Below, piece by piece: positions 33,347-42,483 of a stretch of DNA of 64,000 bases; positions within the stretch are counted from its first letter, which is position 1, and the number at the start of each line of letters is the position of its first letter. The DNA is taken from positions 1 to 64,000 of the forward strand of contig NZ_JACJRE010000018.1 in assembly GCF_014697075.1 (NCBI RefSeq), written 5' to 3'. The notes beneath the pieces were generated by a model. That model had not been told where the DNA came from and did no database searches. It saw only the letters and a program-made list of their open reading frames with translations. Both the position numbers and the translations under genes were made by a program. This DNA is from Tolypothrix sp. FACHB-123 (lineage in GTDB: Bacteria > Cyanobacteriota > Cyanobacteriia > Cyanobacteriales > Nostocaceae).

Positions 33347-33420
33347 GAGCAAAAATAATTTCTCCCCTGCTCCCTGCTCCCTACCCCCTTATCTCCCTTT
33401 TCTTCCTTGTGGTTCCGAAA

Positions 33421-34302
33421 ATGCCAGATTTTGAGCAATTTATCCCCCAAACTACAGCAGATGGTTCTTTTACTTTCACTTCCCAGGAGTTTGGCGAAGA
33501 CTTTCATAGTCATTACGGAGCGAAGCAGGAGAGTTTTCTTAAGTTTGCAGTTCCTACTCAACTAGCTGAACGTGCGCAAACACCATTATTGCGGCTATTG
33601 GATATTTGTTATGGTCTAGGATACAACACCGCAGCAGCTTTGCAGACTATTTGGGATATAAATCCTGGTTGTAATATTGAAATCATTGCTTTAGAACTTA
33701 ATCCGGCTGTTCCTCAAGCGGCGATCGCTCATAAATTATTTGATAATTGGGACTACAAGTATATTGATATTTTGCATCAGCTGGCTTTTGAGTATCAAGT
33801 GCAACAACCGCACCTGAAGGCTGAGTTAATTATTGGCGATGCGAGAAACTCGATTCAATTACTCAATCAGTCTGGTTTTCTTGCTGATGCAATTTTTCTC
33901 GATCCTTTTTCACCGCCTCAGTGTCCTCACTTATGGACTGTAGAATTCATCAAGCATGTTTCTCAGTGTTTACATCCAGACGGTATTCTGGCTACTTATT
34001 CCTGTGCGGCTGCTGTCCGCGCGGCTTTCTTGAGTGCTGGTTTAACTATCGGTTCTACCCCACCAGTCGGTAGGCGATCGCCTGGTACAGTTGCAGTGCA
34101 TCAGGGATATTCTGGTAATTTAGCACTTCCTCCACTTTCAACAGCAGAAACAGAGCATTTGCTCACTCGTGCGGCTATTCCCTATCGCGATCCTCAATTG
34201 AGTGACTTGGCTAATGTCATATTAATGCGGCGACAACAAGAGCAACAAGCTTCTACATTAGAATCTACCTCTCGCTGGCGCAAAAGATGGCAAATGGAAT
34301 AG
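33421..34302 (+). CDS. MnmC-like tRNA methyltransferase domain protein
   Basis: This 293-residue SAM-dependent methyltransferase has motif I LLDICYGLGYNTAAAL (about residue 60), an acidic strand IIALELNP, and the catalytic-site motif IFLDPFSPPQCPHLW (about 158). This matches the methyltransferase half of MnmC, which finishes mnm5(s2)U at the tRNA wobble position 34. The FAD oxidase half is absent, as in many cyanobacteria and plants. The ATG at 33421 is chosen over a GTG 12 bases upstream. Divergent from the sulfurtransferase gene, which may be coincidence although tRNA thiolation also uses sulfurtransferases. Confidence 0.85.
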   Translation: MPDFEQFIPQTTADGSFTFTSQEFGEDFHSHYGAKQESFLKFAVPTQLAERAQTPLLRLLDICYGLGYNTAAALQTIWDINPGCNIEIIALELNPAVPQAAIAHKLFDNWDYKYIDILHQLAFEYQVQQPHLKAELIIGDARNSIQLLNQSGFLADAIFLDPFSPPQCPHLWTVEFIKHVSQCLHPDGILATYSCAAAVRAAFLSAGLTIGSTPPVGRRSPGTVAVHQGYSGNLALPPLSTAETEHLLTRAAIPYRDPQLSDLANVILMRRQQEQQASTLESTSRWRKRWQME

Positions 34303-35319
34303 TGCAATAGCAATTCTTAGGGAACTCCAGAAAATAAATTACTCTGCTTTATTTCGTTGACTGTTGATTGTTTACGGTTGACTGCGAACAATAGCAATGG
34401 AATATTTTTACCTCATTTTTAATTTGCTCATAGAGAAAAAATGATTTTTCTCTCAAAAGTATTTTTGCTACATAACTTATATTTTGTCAGCAAAACAACC
34501 TATGTACTTGTGAATGATTAAAAATACATTCTTGATAAGTACAGAACATTTTTTAAGTAATTATACTAAAATATGCAGATTTACTCTTGTGAGAGATTTG
34601 TGTAACTGTCTAGCGACCGGGATTTTTCTACACACATCTTCAATCGACAATACCAAATTGGTGTTATTTCTGATAGTGGCTTGAGGCTTTGCTAGTAACT
34701 AAGATCATTACTCTCTGTGTTCTAAATCACTCAAACCTAGAGATTATTTAGTAGATAATAGATTCGAGCCGATTAGCGAAATTACTGAGAAGCTCTATCA
34801 AAATCTCAAATTTAAATTCAACCACGTACCGATAGATAATGATAGTAAAAATAAAAAAATCAAAATTACGAAGCGTTGCAACATTTCTTTGAAAATTGTC
34901 CTGTAGAGTGAAAAAACGATTTTCAAATTCAAGGCGATCGCCCAGATCAAAATCCTCTATTGCCTATTAATTATAGAATATGGAGTTTCCAGCGCGATTT
35001 ATCACCCCCTAAAACCCAAGACAGTAGTGACTTTGCTTATCTGTGATCAGAGCAATTTTCATCTATATCGATAGTTCCAATTGACGATTGGACTAAATTA
35101 TACTTAAGAGCATTTGGACAAATCCGGCTTAAAAACAGGATTGCAGATTTAAGTAAATAGGTACTGGATACTTTATTTAATTTTTTTTAATATTTATTGA
35201 AAAAAATAATGGCTATAAGGTTGAAAAATATGTATATCATAAATTAAATAACTTTGTATAATAATGGCTGACTGTGATAACGGCAAATACGAAAGTTAGA
35301 TATTTTGAAAAACTAACAA
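34303..35319. other. 1 kb gene-poor AT-rich region
   Basis: It begins with a right-truncated relative of the MITE at 7859-7987 (34319-34410: AGGGAACTCCAG..., TTGACTGTTGATTG..., ATGGAATATTTTTAC). The remaining 900 bp are AT-rich with many stops in every frame and one HIP1-like site. I see no gene, tRNA or clear structure. It ends in the leader of the HD-GYP regulator. Confidence 0.5.
34319..34410. mobile_element. Truncated MITE copy
   Basis: It aligns with the left end, TTGACGG core and GGAATATTTTTTAC part of the element at 7859-7987 but lacks the outermost right terminus (TTGGAAGTCCCT). It is interpreted as a decayed, non-mobile copy. Confidence 0.55.
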
Positions 35320-36585
35320 TTGTTGGCGTTTTTTGAAAAAACCTGGAGCAATTCTGTGAGAGAAAGGGAATCCAAGCATACAAACTCTACCGAAACAATC
35401 GTTAATGGGTCTAACCCCCTAAGCAAATTAACGAATATAAGTTCCAATCATTCCCTCGAATTACAAAGTGTAGAGGGTGATTCAATGGGCTTATCTCCAG
35501 GGGAGTTGATGCTTGAAAAAAACCCAGAGTTGTCTTCTTGGATAAAACAGAAAAATGCTAATTCCGATGGCGAGTCATTGGATTTTAAAACTCCACAAGC
35601 CGAAAGTTCTCAGGTTAATAGTTCGGATTTAGATCTACCAAAAATTTTAGTAGTTGATGACCATGCGGCTAGTCGGATGACTGCTGTGGCACTGTTGGGA
35701 ATGGAAGGGTACGAAGTGATTGAAGCTGACAGTGGTTTAATGGCAGTAGACATAGTTGCACAACAACAACCAGATCTGGTGTTGCTGGATGTAATGATGC
35801 CAGGAATGGATGGGTTTGAAGTCTGCCAGATTCTCAAACAAAATGAGCATACAAGGCTGATTCCCATAATTTTTATTACTGCTTTAAATGATAGGCGATC
35901 GCGCATTCGGGGGATTGAAGTTGGTGCAGATGATTTTCTCACCAAACCCTTTGATCGTGTAGAACTAGTCGCGCGTGTTAAATCTCTCGTTCGTCAGAAG
36001 CGGCTGAATGAAGACTTAGATCATGCTGAAAAAGTACTATTTTCAGTTGCAAGAGCGATTGAAAGTCGAGATCCTAATACTGGCGATCACTGCGAACGGT
36101 TGGTAAAACTCGGACAAGCTTTTGGTGAATACCTCTGTCTCTCACGCAGTCAAATTCGGGATTTGATGTGGGGTGGCTATCTGCATGATATTGGCAAAGT
36201 AGGCATACCTGATGCCGTGCTATTGAAAAAAGGCAAACTTACCCCCGAAGAGTGGGAGATTATGAGACAGCACGTTTCTATTGGGGAAAAAATCTGCCAG
36301 CCACTACGCAGTATGCGCGGTGTCATTCCCATTATTCGCCATCACCACGAGCGCTGGGATGGAACAGGTTACCCTGATGGTCTTCAAGGTAATAATATTC
36401 CCTATCTGGCACAAGTATTTCAGATCATTGATATTTATGATGCTCTCACCAGTGAAAGACCTTATAAAAGAAGTTTTACCCTAGAGGAAGCACTTAATAT
36501 CATGCGAGAAGAAACTAATTCTGGTTGGCGCAATCCCGAACTCGTGCAACAGTTTATAGATTTCATCACCACAAAAGTTGGTTAG
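35320..36585 (+). CDS. Response regulator with HD-GYP-type phosphodiesterase domain
   Basis: The product is up to 421 residues. About residues 1-105 are polar and disordered. A receiver domain (about 107-225) follows, with KILVVDDH, phospho-acceptor LLDVMMPGMDGFEV and TKPFD. The output is an HD domain of HD-GYP type, with LHDIGKVGIP (about 289), the following HHHERWDGTGYPDGL and IIDIYDALTSERPYKRS. HD-GYP proteins degrade cyclic di-GMP, so this is an RpfG-like signalling protein whose kinase is not adjacent. The start is uncertain: TTG 35320, GTG 35356 or ATG 35485 are in frame; the first ATG would keep both domains. Confidence 0.88.
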   Translation: MLAFFEKTWSNSVRERESKHTNSTETIVNGSNPLSKLTNISSNHSLELQSVEGDSMGLSPGELMLEKNPELSSWIKQKNANSDGESLDFKTPQAESSQVNSSDLDLPKILVVDDHAASRMTAVALLGMEGYEVIEADSGLMAVDIVAQQQPDLVLLDVMMPGMDGFEVCQILKQNEHTRLIPIIFITALNDRRSRIRGIEVGADDFLTKPFDRVELVARVKSLVRQKRLNEDLDHAEKVLFSVARAIESRDPNTGDHCERLVKLGQAFGEYLCLSRSQIRDLMWGGYLHDIGKVGIPDAVLLKKGKLTPEEWEIMRQHVSIGEKICQPLRSMRGVIPIIRHHHERWDGTGYPDGLQGNNIPYLAQVFQIIDIYDALTSERPYKRSFTLEEALNIMREETNSGWRNPELVQQFIDFITTKVG

Positions 36586-36646
36586 CGGGCTGATGCCATG
36601 AAGTTCATTTTGAAGCTAGCCTAGTATGATAAACAGGAAAGGATAT

Positions 36647-36662
36647 TTCAAATAAACTTGAT
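36647..36662 (+). promoter_or_regulatory. ArsR1 operator candidate over the arsR1 start
   Basis: TTCAA-ATAAAC-TTGAT differs by one base from ATCAA-N6-TTGAT, the site I recall for a cyanobacterial ArsR. It overlaps the arsR1 ATG, which fits autorepression. Confidence 0.45.
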
Positions 36663-36987
36663 GGATTCTCTCACCACTTTAACTTCTGAGGCGATCGCTG
36701 CTGGCTTTCATGCACTTTCTGAACCTTTGCGAATTCAGGTTTTGGAACTGTTGCGCGAGCAAGAACTGTGTGTGTGTGACTTGTGTGCAACTTTAGGAGT
36801 TACTCAGTCAAAGCTATCTTTTCACCTGAAGACTCTTAAAGATGCTGGCTTAGTGCGATCGCGTCAAGAAGGGCGCTGGATTTACTACAGCCTGAATGTA
36901 GCTCAATTTCTCGTTCTCGAAGAATATTTATCTGATTATCGCCGCCTAGCTAAAATCTTACCTGCTCGACCCTGCGAAAATTACTAA
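36661..36987 (+). CDS. arsR: ArsR-family arsenic-responsive repressor (ArsR1)
   Basis: This 108-residue winged-helix repressor has the classic thiol sensor ELCVCDLC in helix alpha3 (about residues 36-43), where As(III) binds Cys-Val-Cys. The recognition helix is VTQSKLSFHLKTLKDAGLV, and the wing is REGRWIYYSLN. It releases DNA when As(III) or Sb(III) binds. ATG 36661 is used rather than the overlapping TTG. As first gene of the island, it probably controls itself and the PstS-ACR3 genes that follow through the palindromic sites noted. Confidence 0.93.
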   Translation: MDSLTTLTSEAIAAGFHALSEPLRIQVLELLREQELCVCDLCATLGVTQSKLSFHLKTLKDAGLVRSRQEGRWIYYSLNVAQFLVLEEYLSDYRRLAKILPARPCENY

Positions 36988-36993
36988 TAGTAC

Positions 36994-37063
36994 ATCAAGT
37001 TTTTTTGATGAATTTTTATATTCTGGTAGTTGACAAGACACGGACATATCAAGTTTCATTGAA
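36994..37063 (+). promoter_or_regulatory. Two ArsR operator candidates and promoter before the PstS-like gene
   Basis: A perfect ATCAA-N6-TTGAT lies at 36994-37009, and ATCAA-N6-TTGAA (one mismatch) at 37048-37063, 54 bases apart. Between them is TTGACA (37030-37035), with a weak -10 TTTCAT 18 bases later that falls inside the second site. This fits repression by ArsR1 of the downstream genes. Confidence 0.6.
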
Positions 37064-37104
37064 ATGAGACTTATAAACATTTAGCTACAACACAGGGTGG
37101 AGAG

Positions 37105-38166
37105 ATGGAAGCCAAACTCAAGCAATTGGCTCTCGCACTGGGAATGATGACTTTAATTAGTAGTTGTGCAGGTAGCTCAACTTCTAGTACCGAAAGTCAA
37201 CAGCCCTCAAATGCTATTGAAGCTAGTAATATTACCAAAGCTGGCACGAAGATAAGAATTGATGGTTCTAGTACGGTATATCCAATTACCCAGGCGATCG
37301 CTAAAGAGTTTCCCAAAGACTCCAATGACAAGCTGCAAGTAGAAGTAAAATTTTCTGGGACTACCGGCGGATTTGAAAAATTCTGCGCTGGCGAAACAGA
37401 TATCAACAACGCCTCCCGACCGATTTTGCTCTCAGAGATGGAAGCTTGCAAGAAAAATGCAGTAGGGTACATAGAGCTTCCTATAGCTTTTGATGCCCTT
37501 ACCGTTGCTGTTCATCCGCAAAATAACTGGGCAAAAGATATCACCGTTGCAGAATTAAAGAAGATTTGGGAACCTGCGGCTGAAGGGAAAATCACCAAAT
37601 GGAACCAAATACGCCCATCTTGGCCAGATCGTCCTTTGACTTTGTATGGTGCGGGTAAAAAATCTGGTACTTTTGACTACTTTACAGAAGCGATTGTAGG
37701 TAAAGCTAGATCATCTCGCAACGACTATACAGCTAGTGAAGATGATGAGGTACTGGTAAATGGGATACGCAAAGACCCTAATGCTTTGGGTTATTTTGGC
37801 TACGCATATTACGAAAAACATCAAGATAAGTTAAAAGCACTCTCCATTGATAACGGAAAGGGTGCAGTATTGCCATCACGTCAAGCTGTAGAGAAAGCCC
37901 AGTATCAACCACTTTCTCGGCCTTTGTTTATCTATATCAATCCTCAGTCTTTACCAAATAGAGGAGCGCTATACACGTTCACAGATTTCTATATTAAGAA
38001 CGCACCGAAAGCAGTGAGTTCTGTGGGTTATATACCTTTACCAGATGATGGCTACCAGGTCAATTATGTTCACTTGTATAAAGGCAAAGTAGGAACAGTA
38101 TTTGATGGCAAAGCCGAAATGAACTTAACAATTGGTGAGTTGTTACGCAAAGAAGCGAAATTTTAG
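37105..38166 (+). CDS. PstS/SphX-like phosphate-binding lipoprotein in the ars island
   Basis: This 353-residue protein is a lipoprotein precursor: hydrophobic signal then LISSCAG (lipobox Cys about residue 21). The mature part is a PBP-like (type II) phosphate-binding domain with GSSTVYPI (about 52), SGTTGGFEKFCAGETDINNASRP, GSGT-like GKKSGTFDYF, and ALGYFGYAYY. These are the phosphate-contact loops of PstS. No pstC, pstA or pstB lies nearby, so it is an orphan binding protein. Its place between arsR and ACR3 behind ArsR-type sites suggests a link to arsenate/phosphate discrimination; the direction of that effect is unknown. Confidence 0.88.
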   Translation: MEAKLKQLALALGMMTLISSCAGSSTSSTESQQPSNAIEASNITKAGTKIRIDGSSTVYPITQAIAKEFPKDSNDKLQVEVKFSGTTGGFEKFCAGETDINNASRPILLSEMEACKKNAVGYIELPIAFDALTVAVHPQNNWAKDITVAELKKIWEPAAEGKITKWNQIRPSWPDRPLTLYGAGKKSGTFDYFTEAIVGKARSSRNDYTASEDDEVLVNGIRKDPNALGYFGYAYYEKHQDKLKALSIDNGKGAVLPSRQAVEKAQYQPLSRPLFIYINPQSLPNRGALYTFTDFYIKNAPKAVSSVGYIPLPDDGYQVNYVHLYKGKVGTVFDGKAEMNLTIGELLRKEAKF

Positions 38167-38195
38167 CAATTCCTGTTAATTGTAGGTGAATTTCA

Positions 38196-39347
38196 ATGAA
38201 TGATAATTCGCAAATTAGTACAGCCAGAATCAAGGCAGGAAGCAATCTGAGCTTTTTTGAAAAATACCTTACTGTTTGGGTATTTTTGTGTATCTTTTTC
38301 GGCATATTCTTAGGTAGATTATTTCCAGGGATAGCAGTAGCTCTTGATGCCATGAGCCTGTATCAAGTATCTATTCCCATAGCTGTATGCTTGTTTTTCA
38401 TGATGTACCCCATCATGGTAAAAATTGACTTTACACAAGCAGCAAATGCTATCCGCGCCCCCAAACCAGTGATTCTGACCTTAGTAGTGAATTGGTTAAT
38501 TAAACCATTCACGATGGTGATATTTGCGCAATTCTTTTTAGGATGGTTATTTCGTCCCTTGATAAGTGCAACTGAGGTGATTCGTGGCAGCGAAGTCACA
38601 CTGGCTAATTCTTACATTGCTGGCACCATTTTATTAGGAATTGCGCCTTGTACAGCGATGGTGTTGATGTGGGGATATCTTTCCTACGGCAACCAGGGAC
38701 ACACTTTAATCATGGTGGCAGTAAATTCTCTGGCGATGCTGTTTTTATATGCACCATTGGGTAGATGGTTATTAGCAGCGAATGATTTAATTGTGCCCTG
38801 GGAAACCATTGTTTTGTCTGTATTAATTTATGTGGGCTTACCTTTAGCAGCGGGAATGTACAGCCGTTACTGGATTTTTAAATACAAAGGTAAAGAGTGG
38901 TTTGAAAGAAGATTCCTCAAGTATCTCACCCCAGTGGCGATTACGGCTTTATTGTTAACTTTAGTACTGTTGTTTGCATTCAAGGGTGAACTAATAGTTA
39001 ACAATCCCTTGCATATTTTATTAATTGCTGTACCACTGTTTATCCAAACTAATTTTATTTTTTTAATTAGTTATGTAGCCGCATTAAAGCTGAATTTATC
39101 CTATGAGGATGCAGCACCGGCAGCATTAATTGGAGCTAGTAATCATTTTGAAGTTGCTATTGCCACGGCTGTGATGTTGTTTGGTTTAAATTCGGGTGCA
39201 GCACTGGCTACAGTAGTCGGGGTTTTAATCGAAGTTCCAGTGATGTTAATGTTAGTTGAATTTTGTAAGCGGACAGCACCTTGGTTTCGGCGAGAGCCGC
39301 AAAAAGCAACATTACCAGATCCGCGTTGTTTTGGTGCTTTTAAATAA
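38196..39347 (+). CDS. acr3: ACR3-family arsenite efflux transporter
   Basis: This 383-residue inner-membrane transporter exports As(III) using the proton gradient. About ten membrane segments span residues 25-360. The conserved functional residues are visible: Cys in [18 protein letters not shown] (about residue 152, helix 4) and Glu in [14 protein letters not shown] (about 322). The N-terminal [14 protein letters not shown] is typical. It starts 29 bp after the PstS-like gene and is followed 53 bp later by a phosphatase-like gene, so the three are likely one transcript. Confidence 0.95.
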   Translation: MNDNSQISTARIKAGSNLSFFEKYLTVWVFLCIFFGIFLGRLFPGIAVALDAMSLYQVSIPIAVCLFFMMYPIMVKIDFTQAANAIRAPKPVILTLVVNWLIKPFTMVIFAQFFLGWLFRPLISATEVIRGSEVTLANSYIAGTILLGIAPCTAMVLMWGYLSYGNQGHTLIMVAVNSLAMLFLYAPLGRWLLAANDLIVPWETIVLSVLIYVGLPLAAGMYSRYWIFKYKGKEWFERRFLKYLTPVAITALLLTLVLLFAFKGELIVNNPLHILLIAVPLFIQTNFIFLISYVAALKLNLSYEDAAPAALIGASNHFEVAIATAVMLFGLNSGAALATVVGVLIEVPVMLMLVEFCKRTAPWFRREPQKATLPDPRCFGAFK

Positions 39348-39400
39348 TTACCAAATGGTATTACTTGGATTAAACCAAGGCTCGAATAAGGCTCAAACTA

Positions 39401-39871
39401 ATGGAGCAAGAAACAATTCAACCAATTTTAGAAAACCTGTGGTGGGTAATTCCAGGGAAACTAGCAGGTGTTCGCAAGCCCATAGCAGAGGAGTTGACAG
39501 AGTTACAAACAGCAGGGATAGAGGCAATTGTCTCCGTTATGGATGATTCCTCCAACTTAGATTTGTATCAAACGGCGAATATTCCTTATCTGTGGTTGCC
39601 AATTAAAGGTGGTACTACACCCAGCTTGGAGCAACTTCAGGATTTACAAAATTTCGTTGATCATCAAAATATACTTGGTAACGCTGTTGCAATTCATTGC
39701 ACCAATGGTAAACGACGAACGGGGACAATACTAGCTGCTTACTTGATTTGTACTGGCTCATCTTATAACGATGCAATCGAGGCGATTGGGCGTGCAAACC
39801 CCGAAATCGAACTGCGAGAAACCCAACACAACTTTCTAAAAGAATTAGAGCAGGGTAGACAAATAACATAA
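39401..39871 (+). CDS. Cysteine phosphatase-like protein (DSP fold); candidate arsenate reductase
   Basis: This 156-residue protein of the dual-specificity/tyrosine phosphatase fold has the P-loop HCTNGKRRTG (Cys about 100, Arg about 106; HCX5R). There is an N-terminal substrate-like segment and a possible general-acid region MDDSS (about 47-51). Classical ArsC is missing from the island. Fungal Acr2 shows that a Cys-phosphatase can become an arsenate reductase, although Acr2 belongs to the Cdc25 group and this one does not. Location between acr3 and the ars-type GAPDH makes a role in arsenate reduction plausible. The safer description is a DSP-like phosphatase of unknown substrate. Confidence 0.8.
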   Translation: MEQETIQPILENLWWVIPGKLAGVRKPIAEELTELQTAGIEAIVSVMDDSSNLDLYQTANIPYLWLPIKGGTTPSLEQLQDLQNFVDHQNILGNAVAIHCTNGKRRTGTILAAYLICTGSSYNDAIEAIGRANPEIELRETQHNFLKELEQGRQIT

Positions 39872-40065
39872 CTCATACCATTTTGGATTTTAGATTTTAG
39901 ATTTTGGATTGTGAAACATCTATTGGATAAGCGTTTCAGATTTCCATCTGTCGCAATCATTTTCAAATTGGTATCACCTACTAATCGTTGCTGGTGACGA
40001 CGTAGGTAGAGAGCAAAGCTTTTGACAACACAATCATATTTTTTTAATTAACGGTAGGAAAAGTA

Positions 40066-41082
40066 ATGAGCATTCGTATTGCTATTAATGGATTCGGTAG
40101 GATGGGACGGCTGGCTCTGCGTGCTGCATGGGGTTGGACAGAATTAGAGTTTGTTCATATCAATGAGATTAAAGGTGGAGCAGAAGCGGCCGCTCATTTA
40201 CTCAAGTTCGATTCTGTTCATGGGCGTTGGAAACCAGAAGTAGAAGCACAGGGAGAACGCATTCTTATTGATGGTACACCCTTAAGCTTTAGTGAATATT
40301 CCCAACCTGGTGAAGTGCCTTGGGAAGACTTAGGCGTTGATATTGTACTGGAATGCTCCGGTAAGTTTAGGACTCCCGCTACCCTAAACCCTTATTTTAA
40401 GCGAGGAGTACGGAAGGTAATTGTGGCTGCTCCTGTGAAGGAAGAAGCCTTGAATATTGTTATGGGGGTTAACGATCAACTTTATGAGCCAGATCGGCAT
40501 CATCTGCTAACTGCAGCTTCTTGTACAACTAACTGTTTGGCTCCAGTTGTCAAGGTAATCCATGAAGGTTTGGGAATTAAACATGGAATTATTACCACAA
40601 TTCATGATAATACTAATACTCAAACTATCGTAGATGCGCCACACAAAGATCTGCGACGGGCACGAGCTACCAGTCTTTCTCTAATTCCTACTAGTACTGG
40701 ATCGGCAACTGCGATCGGCTTAATTTATCCCGAACTCAATGGCAAACTCAATGGTTTAGCAGTACGAGTGCCATTACTCAACGCTTCTTTGACAGATTGT
40801 GTATTTGAAGTTGCGCGATCCACCACAGTAGAAGAGATTAATAGTTTGCTGAAAGCTGCTTCTGAGCAAGAACCTCTGAAAGGTATTTTGGGCTATGAAG
40901 AGCGTCCTTTGGTATCTATCGACTACAAAGATGATCCTCGTTCTTCCATTATTGATGCCCTCTCCACAATGGTGGTAGACGAGACGCAAGTGAAAATACT
41001 TGCTTGGTATGACAACGAATGGGGCTATGCCAACCGGATGGTTGAACTCGCCCGTAAGGTGGCTTTGAATCTGAAAGCTTGA
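40066..41082 (+). CDS. gap: ArsJ-associated glyceraldehyde-3-phosphate dehydrogenase
   Basis: This 338-residue type I GAPDH has NAD-binding [14 protein letters not shown] (residues 6-19), catalytic Cys in [15 protein letters not shown] (about residue 155), and C-terminal [16 protein letters not shown]. In ars operons the enzyme uses arsenate in place of phosphate to form unstable 1-arseno-3-phosphoglycerate, which ArsJ exports. The arsJ gene follows after 46 bp, which supports that pairing. AACGGTAGG about 10 bases before the ATG may serve in ribosome binding. The preceding 190 bp has a TTTTGGATT direct repeat near 39882-39910. Confidence 0.95.
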   Translation: MSIRIAINGFGRMGRLALRAAWGWTELEFVHINEIKGGAEAAAHLLKFDSVHGRWKPEVEAQGERILIDGTPLSFSEYSQPGEVPWEDLGVDIVLECSGKFRTPATLNPYFKRGVRKVIVAAPVKEEALNIVMGVNDQLYEPDRHHLLTAASCTTNCLAPVVKVIHEGLGIKHGIITTIHDNTNTQTIVDAPHKDLRRARATSLSLIPTSTGSATAIGLIYPELNGKLNGLAVRVPLLNASLTDCVFEVARSTTVEEINSLLKAASEQEPLKGILGYEERPLVSIDYKDDPRSSIIDALSTMVVDETQVKILAWYDNEWGYANRMVELARKVALNLKA

Positions 41083-41128
41083 AATATTTTCATTCAAAAA
41101 TACTCTGCGTTTAAATCTCTGTTACCTC

Positions 41129-42391
41129 ATGGTTTCTACTACAGCTCATAGTGCCAATTTCAAGAACTATATCCTAGTCACCCTCGCCTACTGGGGCTTT
41201 ACCCTAACTGATGGTGCCTTGCGAATGCTGGTGTTGCTATATTTCAACCAAATTGGCTATACCCCAATACAAATTGCCTTTCTGTTTTTGTTCTACGAAG
41301 TCTTCGGAGTTGTCACAAACTTTTTAGGCGGTTGGATAGGTTCCCAGTTCGGATTGAAGGTAACACTTTATAGCGGCATCGGATTACAGATTTTTTCTCT
41401 AGTCATGCTGTCTTTCCTAAATCCAGATTGGGTACAGTGGATTGCAGTTGGCTATGTGATGGTGGCACAGGCATTTTCTGGGATTGCTAAAGACTTGACC
41501 AAGATGAGTTCTAAAAGTGCCATTCGGTTGGTAGTACCCCAGGATGCTCAATCATCTTTGTTTAAATGGGTGGCAGTGCTGACGGGTTCTAAGAATGCCC
41601 TCAAAGGAGTTGGCTTTTTTATCGGTAGCGCTCTGTTAGGGGCGGTTGGCTTCATCAATTCCCTGTGGATTATGGCCGGGGGACTTTCCTTGATTATGTT
41701 TTCTGGGCTAATGCTGCCTAAAGGAATGGGCAAAATCAAGAAGAAAGTCAAGTTTAGTCAACTGTTTTCCAAGAGTGAAGAGATTAATATTCTCTCAGCT
41801 GCACGATTTTTTCTCTTTGGCTCTAGGGATGTGTGGTTTGTTGTGGGATTGCCAGTATTTTTACGTGGCGTTTTGGGCTGGTCATTTTATCAGGTCGGTG
41901 GATTCTTGGCTTGTTGGGTAATTGGTTATGGCATGATTCAGTTCTTAGCACCAACGCTAATTCAGCGATTTGGTTCTGGTCGTCCACCACAATCAAAGAC
42001 TATCCAGTTTTGGACATTTACTTTAACAGCAGTTCCAGCTGCGATCGCACTTGCTCTCCAATTAGGTATACCTGCAAATATTGCGATCGTTGGCGGACTC
42101 TTGATTTTTGGCATCGTGTTTGCCTTTAACTCAGCAGTTCACTCTTATTTAGTGTTGGCTTTTACTGATGATGACAAGGTAGCGCTGAACGTTGGTTTTT
42201 ATTACATGGCAAACTCAGGTGGTCGATTAGCTGGCACTGTTTTATCAGGTTTGATATATCAGTTTTTCGGTTTAGTGGGCTGTCTGTGGACATCAATGTT
42301 CTTTGTACTAGCCGCAGCATTGATTACTCTGAAGCTACCCAATCCTCAACCAAGTAAAGCGATCGCCTGGAAAGCAGGGGATGGAGATTAA
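41129..42391 (+). CDS. arsJ: ArsJ, MFS exporter of 1-arseno-3-phosphoglycerate
   Basis: This 420-residue major facilitator transporter has about 11-12 membrane segments. Residues near the start (YILVTLAYWGFTLTDGALRMLVLLYF) and GIAKDLTKMSSKSAIR (about 125-140) are typical of ArsJ. Together with the preceding GAPDH it gives resistance to As(V) without reduction to As(III). It is followed by a small inverted repeat and a TauE/SafE gene. No frameshift or truncation is seen. Confidence 0.93.
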   Translation: MVSTTAHSANFKNYILVTLAYWGFTLTDGALRMLVLLYFNQIGYTPIQIAFLFLFYEVFGVVTNFLGGWIGSQFGLKVTLYSGIGLQIFSLVMLSFLNPDWVQWIAVGYVMVAQAFSGIAKDLTKMSSKSAIRLVVPQDAQSSLFKWVAVLTGSKNALKGVGFFIGSALLGAVGFINSLWIMAGGLSLIMFSGLMLPKGMGKIKKKVKFSQLFSKSEEINILSAARFFLFGSRDVWFVVGLPVFLRGVLGWSFYQVGGFLACWVIGYGMIQFLAPTLIQRFGSGRPPQSKTIQFWTFTLTAVPAAIALALQLGIPANIAIVGGLLIFGIVFAFNSAVHSYLVLAFTDDDKVALNVGFYYMANSGGRLAGTVLSGLIYQFFGLVGCLWTSMFFVLAAALITLKLPNPQPSKAIAWKAGDGD

Positions 42392-42400
42392 AACAGTTGT

Positions 42401-42433
42401 CTAGTGCCAAATTATTAAATTATTTAGCACTAG
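42401..42433. other. Inverted repeat between arsJ and the TauE/SafE gene
   Basis: CTAGTGC and GCACTAG are perfect seven-base arms around a 19-base AT-rich loop, ten bases after the arsJ stop. It could be a weak terminator or an operator for the next gene. Confidence 0.4.
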
Positions 42434-42483
42434 ATCCACCCCCGGAAAAACTGTATGATTAGGCTCTAAAAGGCAGAACGTTG

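Noticed and set aside
34700-35000. Remnant gene or RNA gene in the 1 kb gap
   Set aside because: I tried to read a degraded frame and tRNA/rnpB-like structure here; stops are frequent in all frames and no conserved RNA core was visible.
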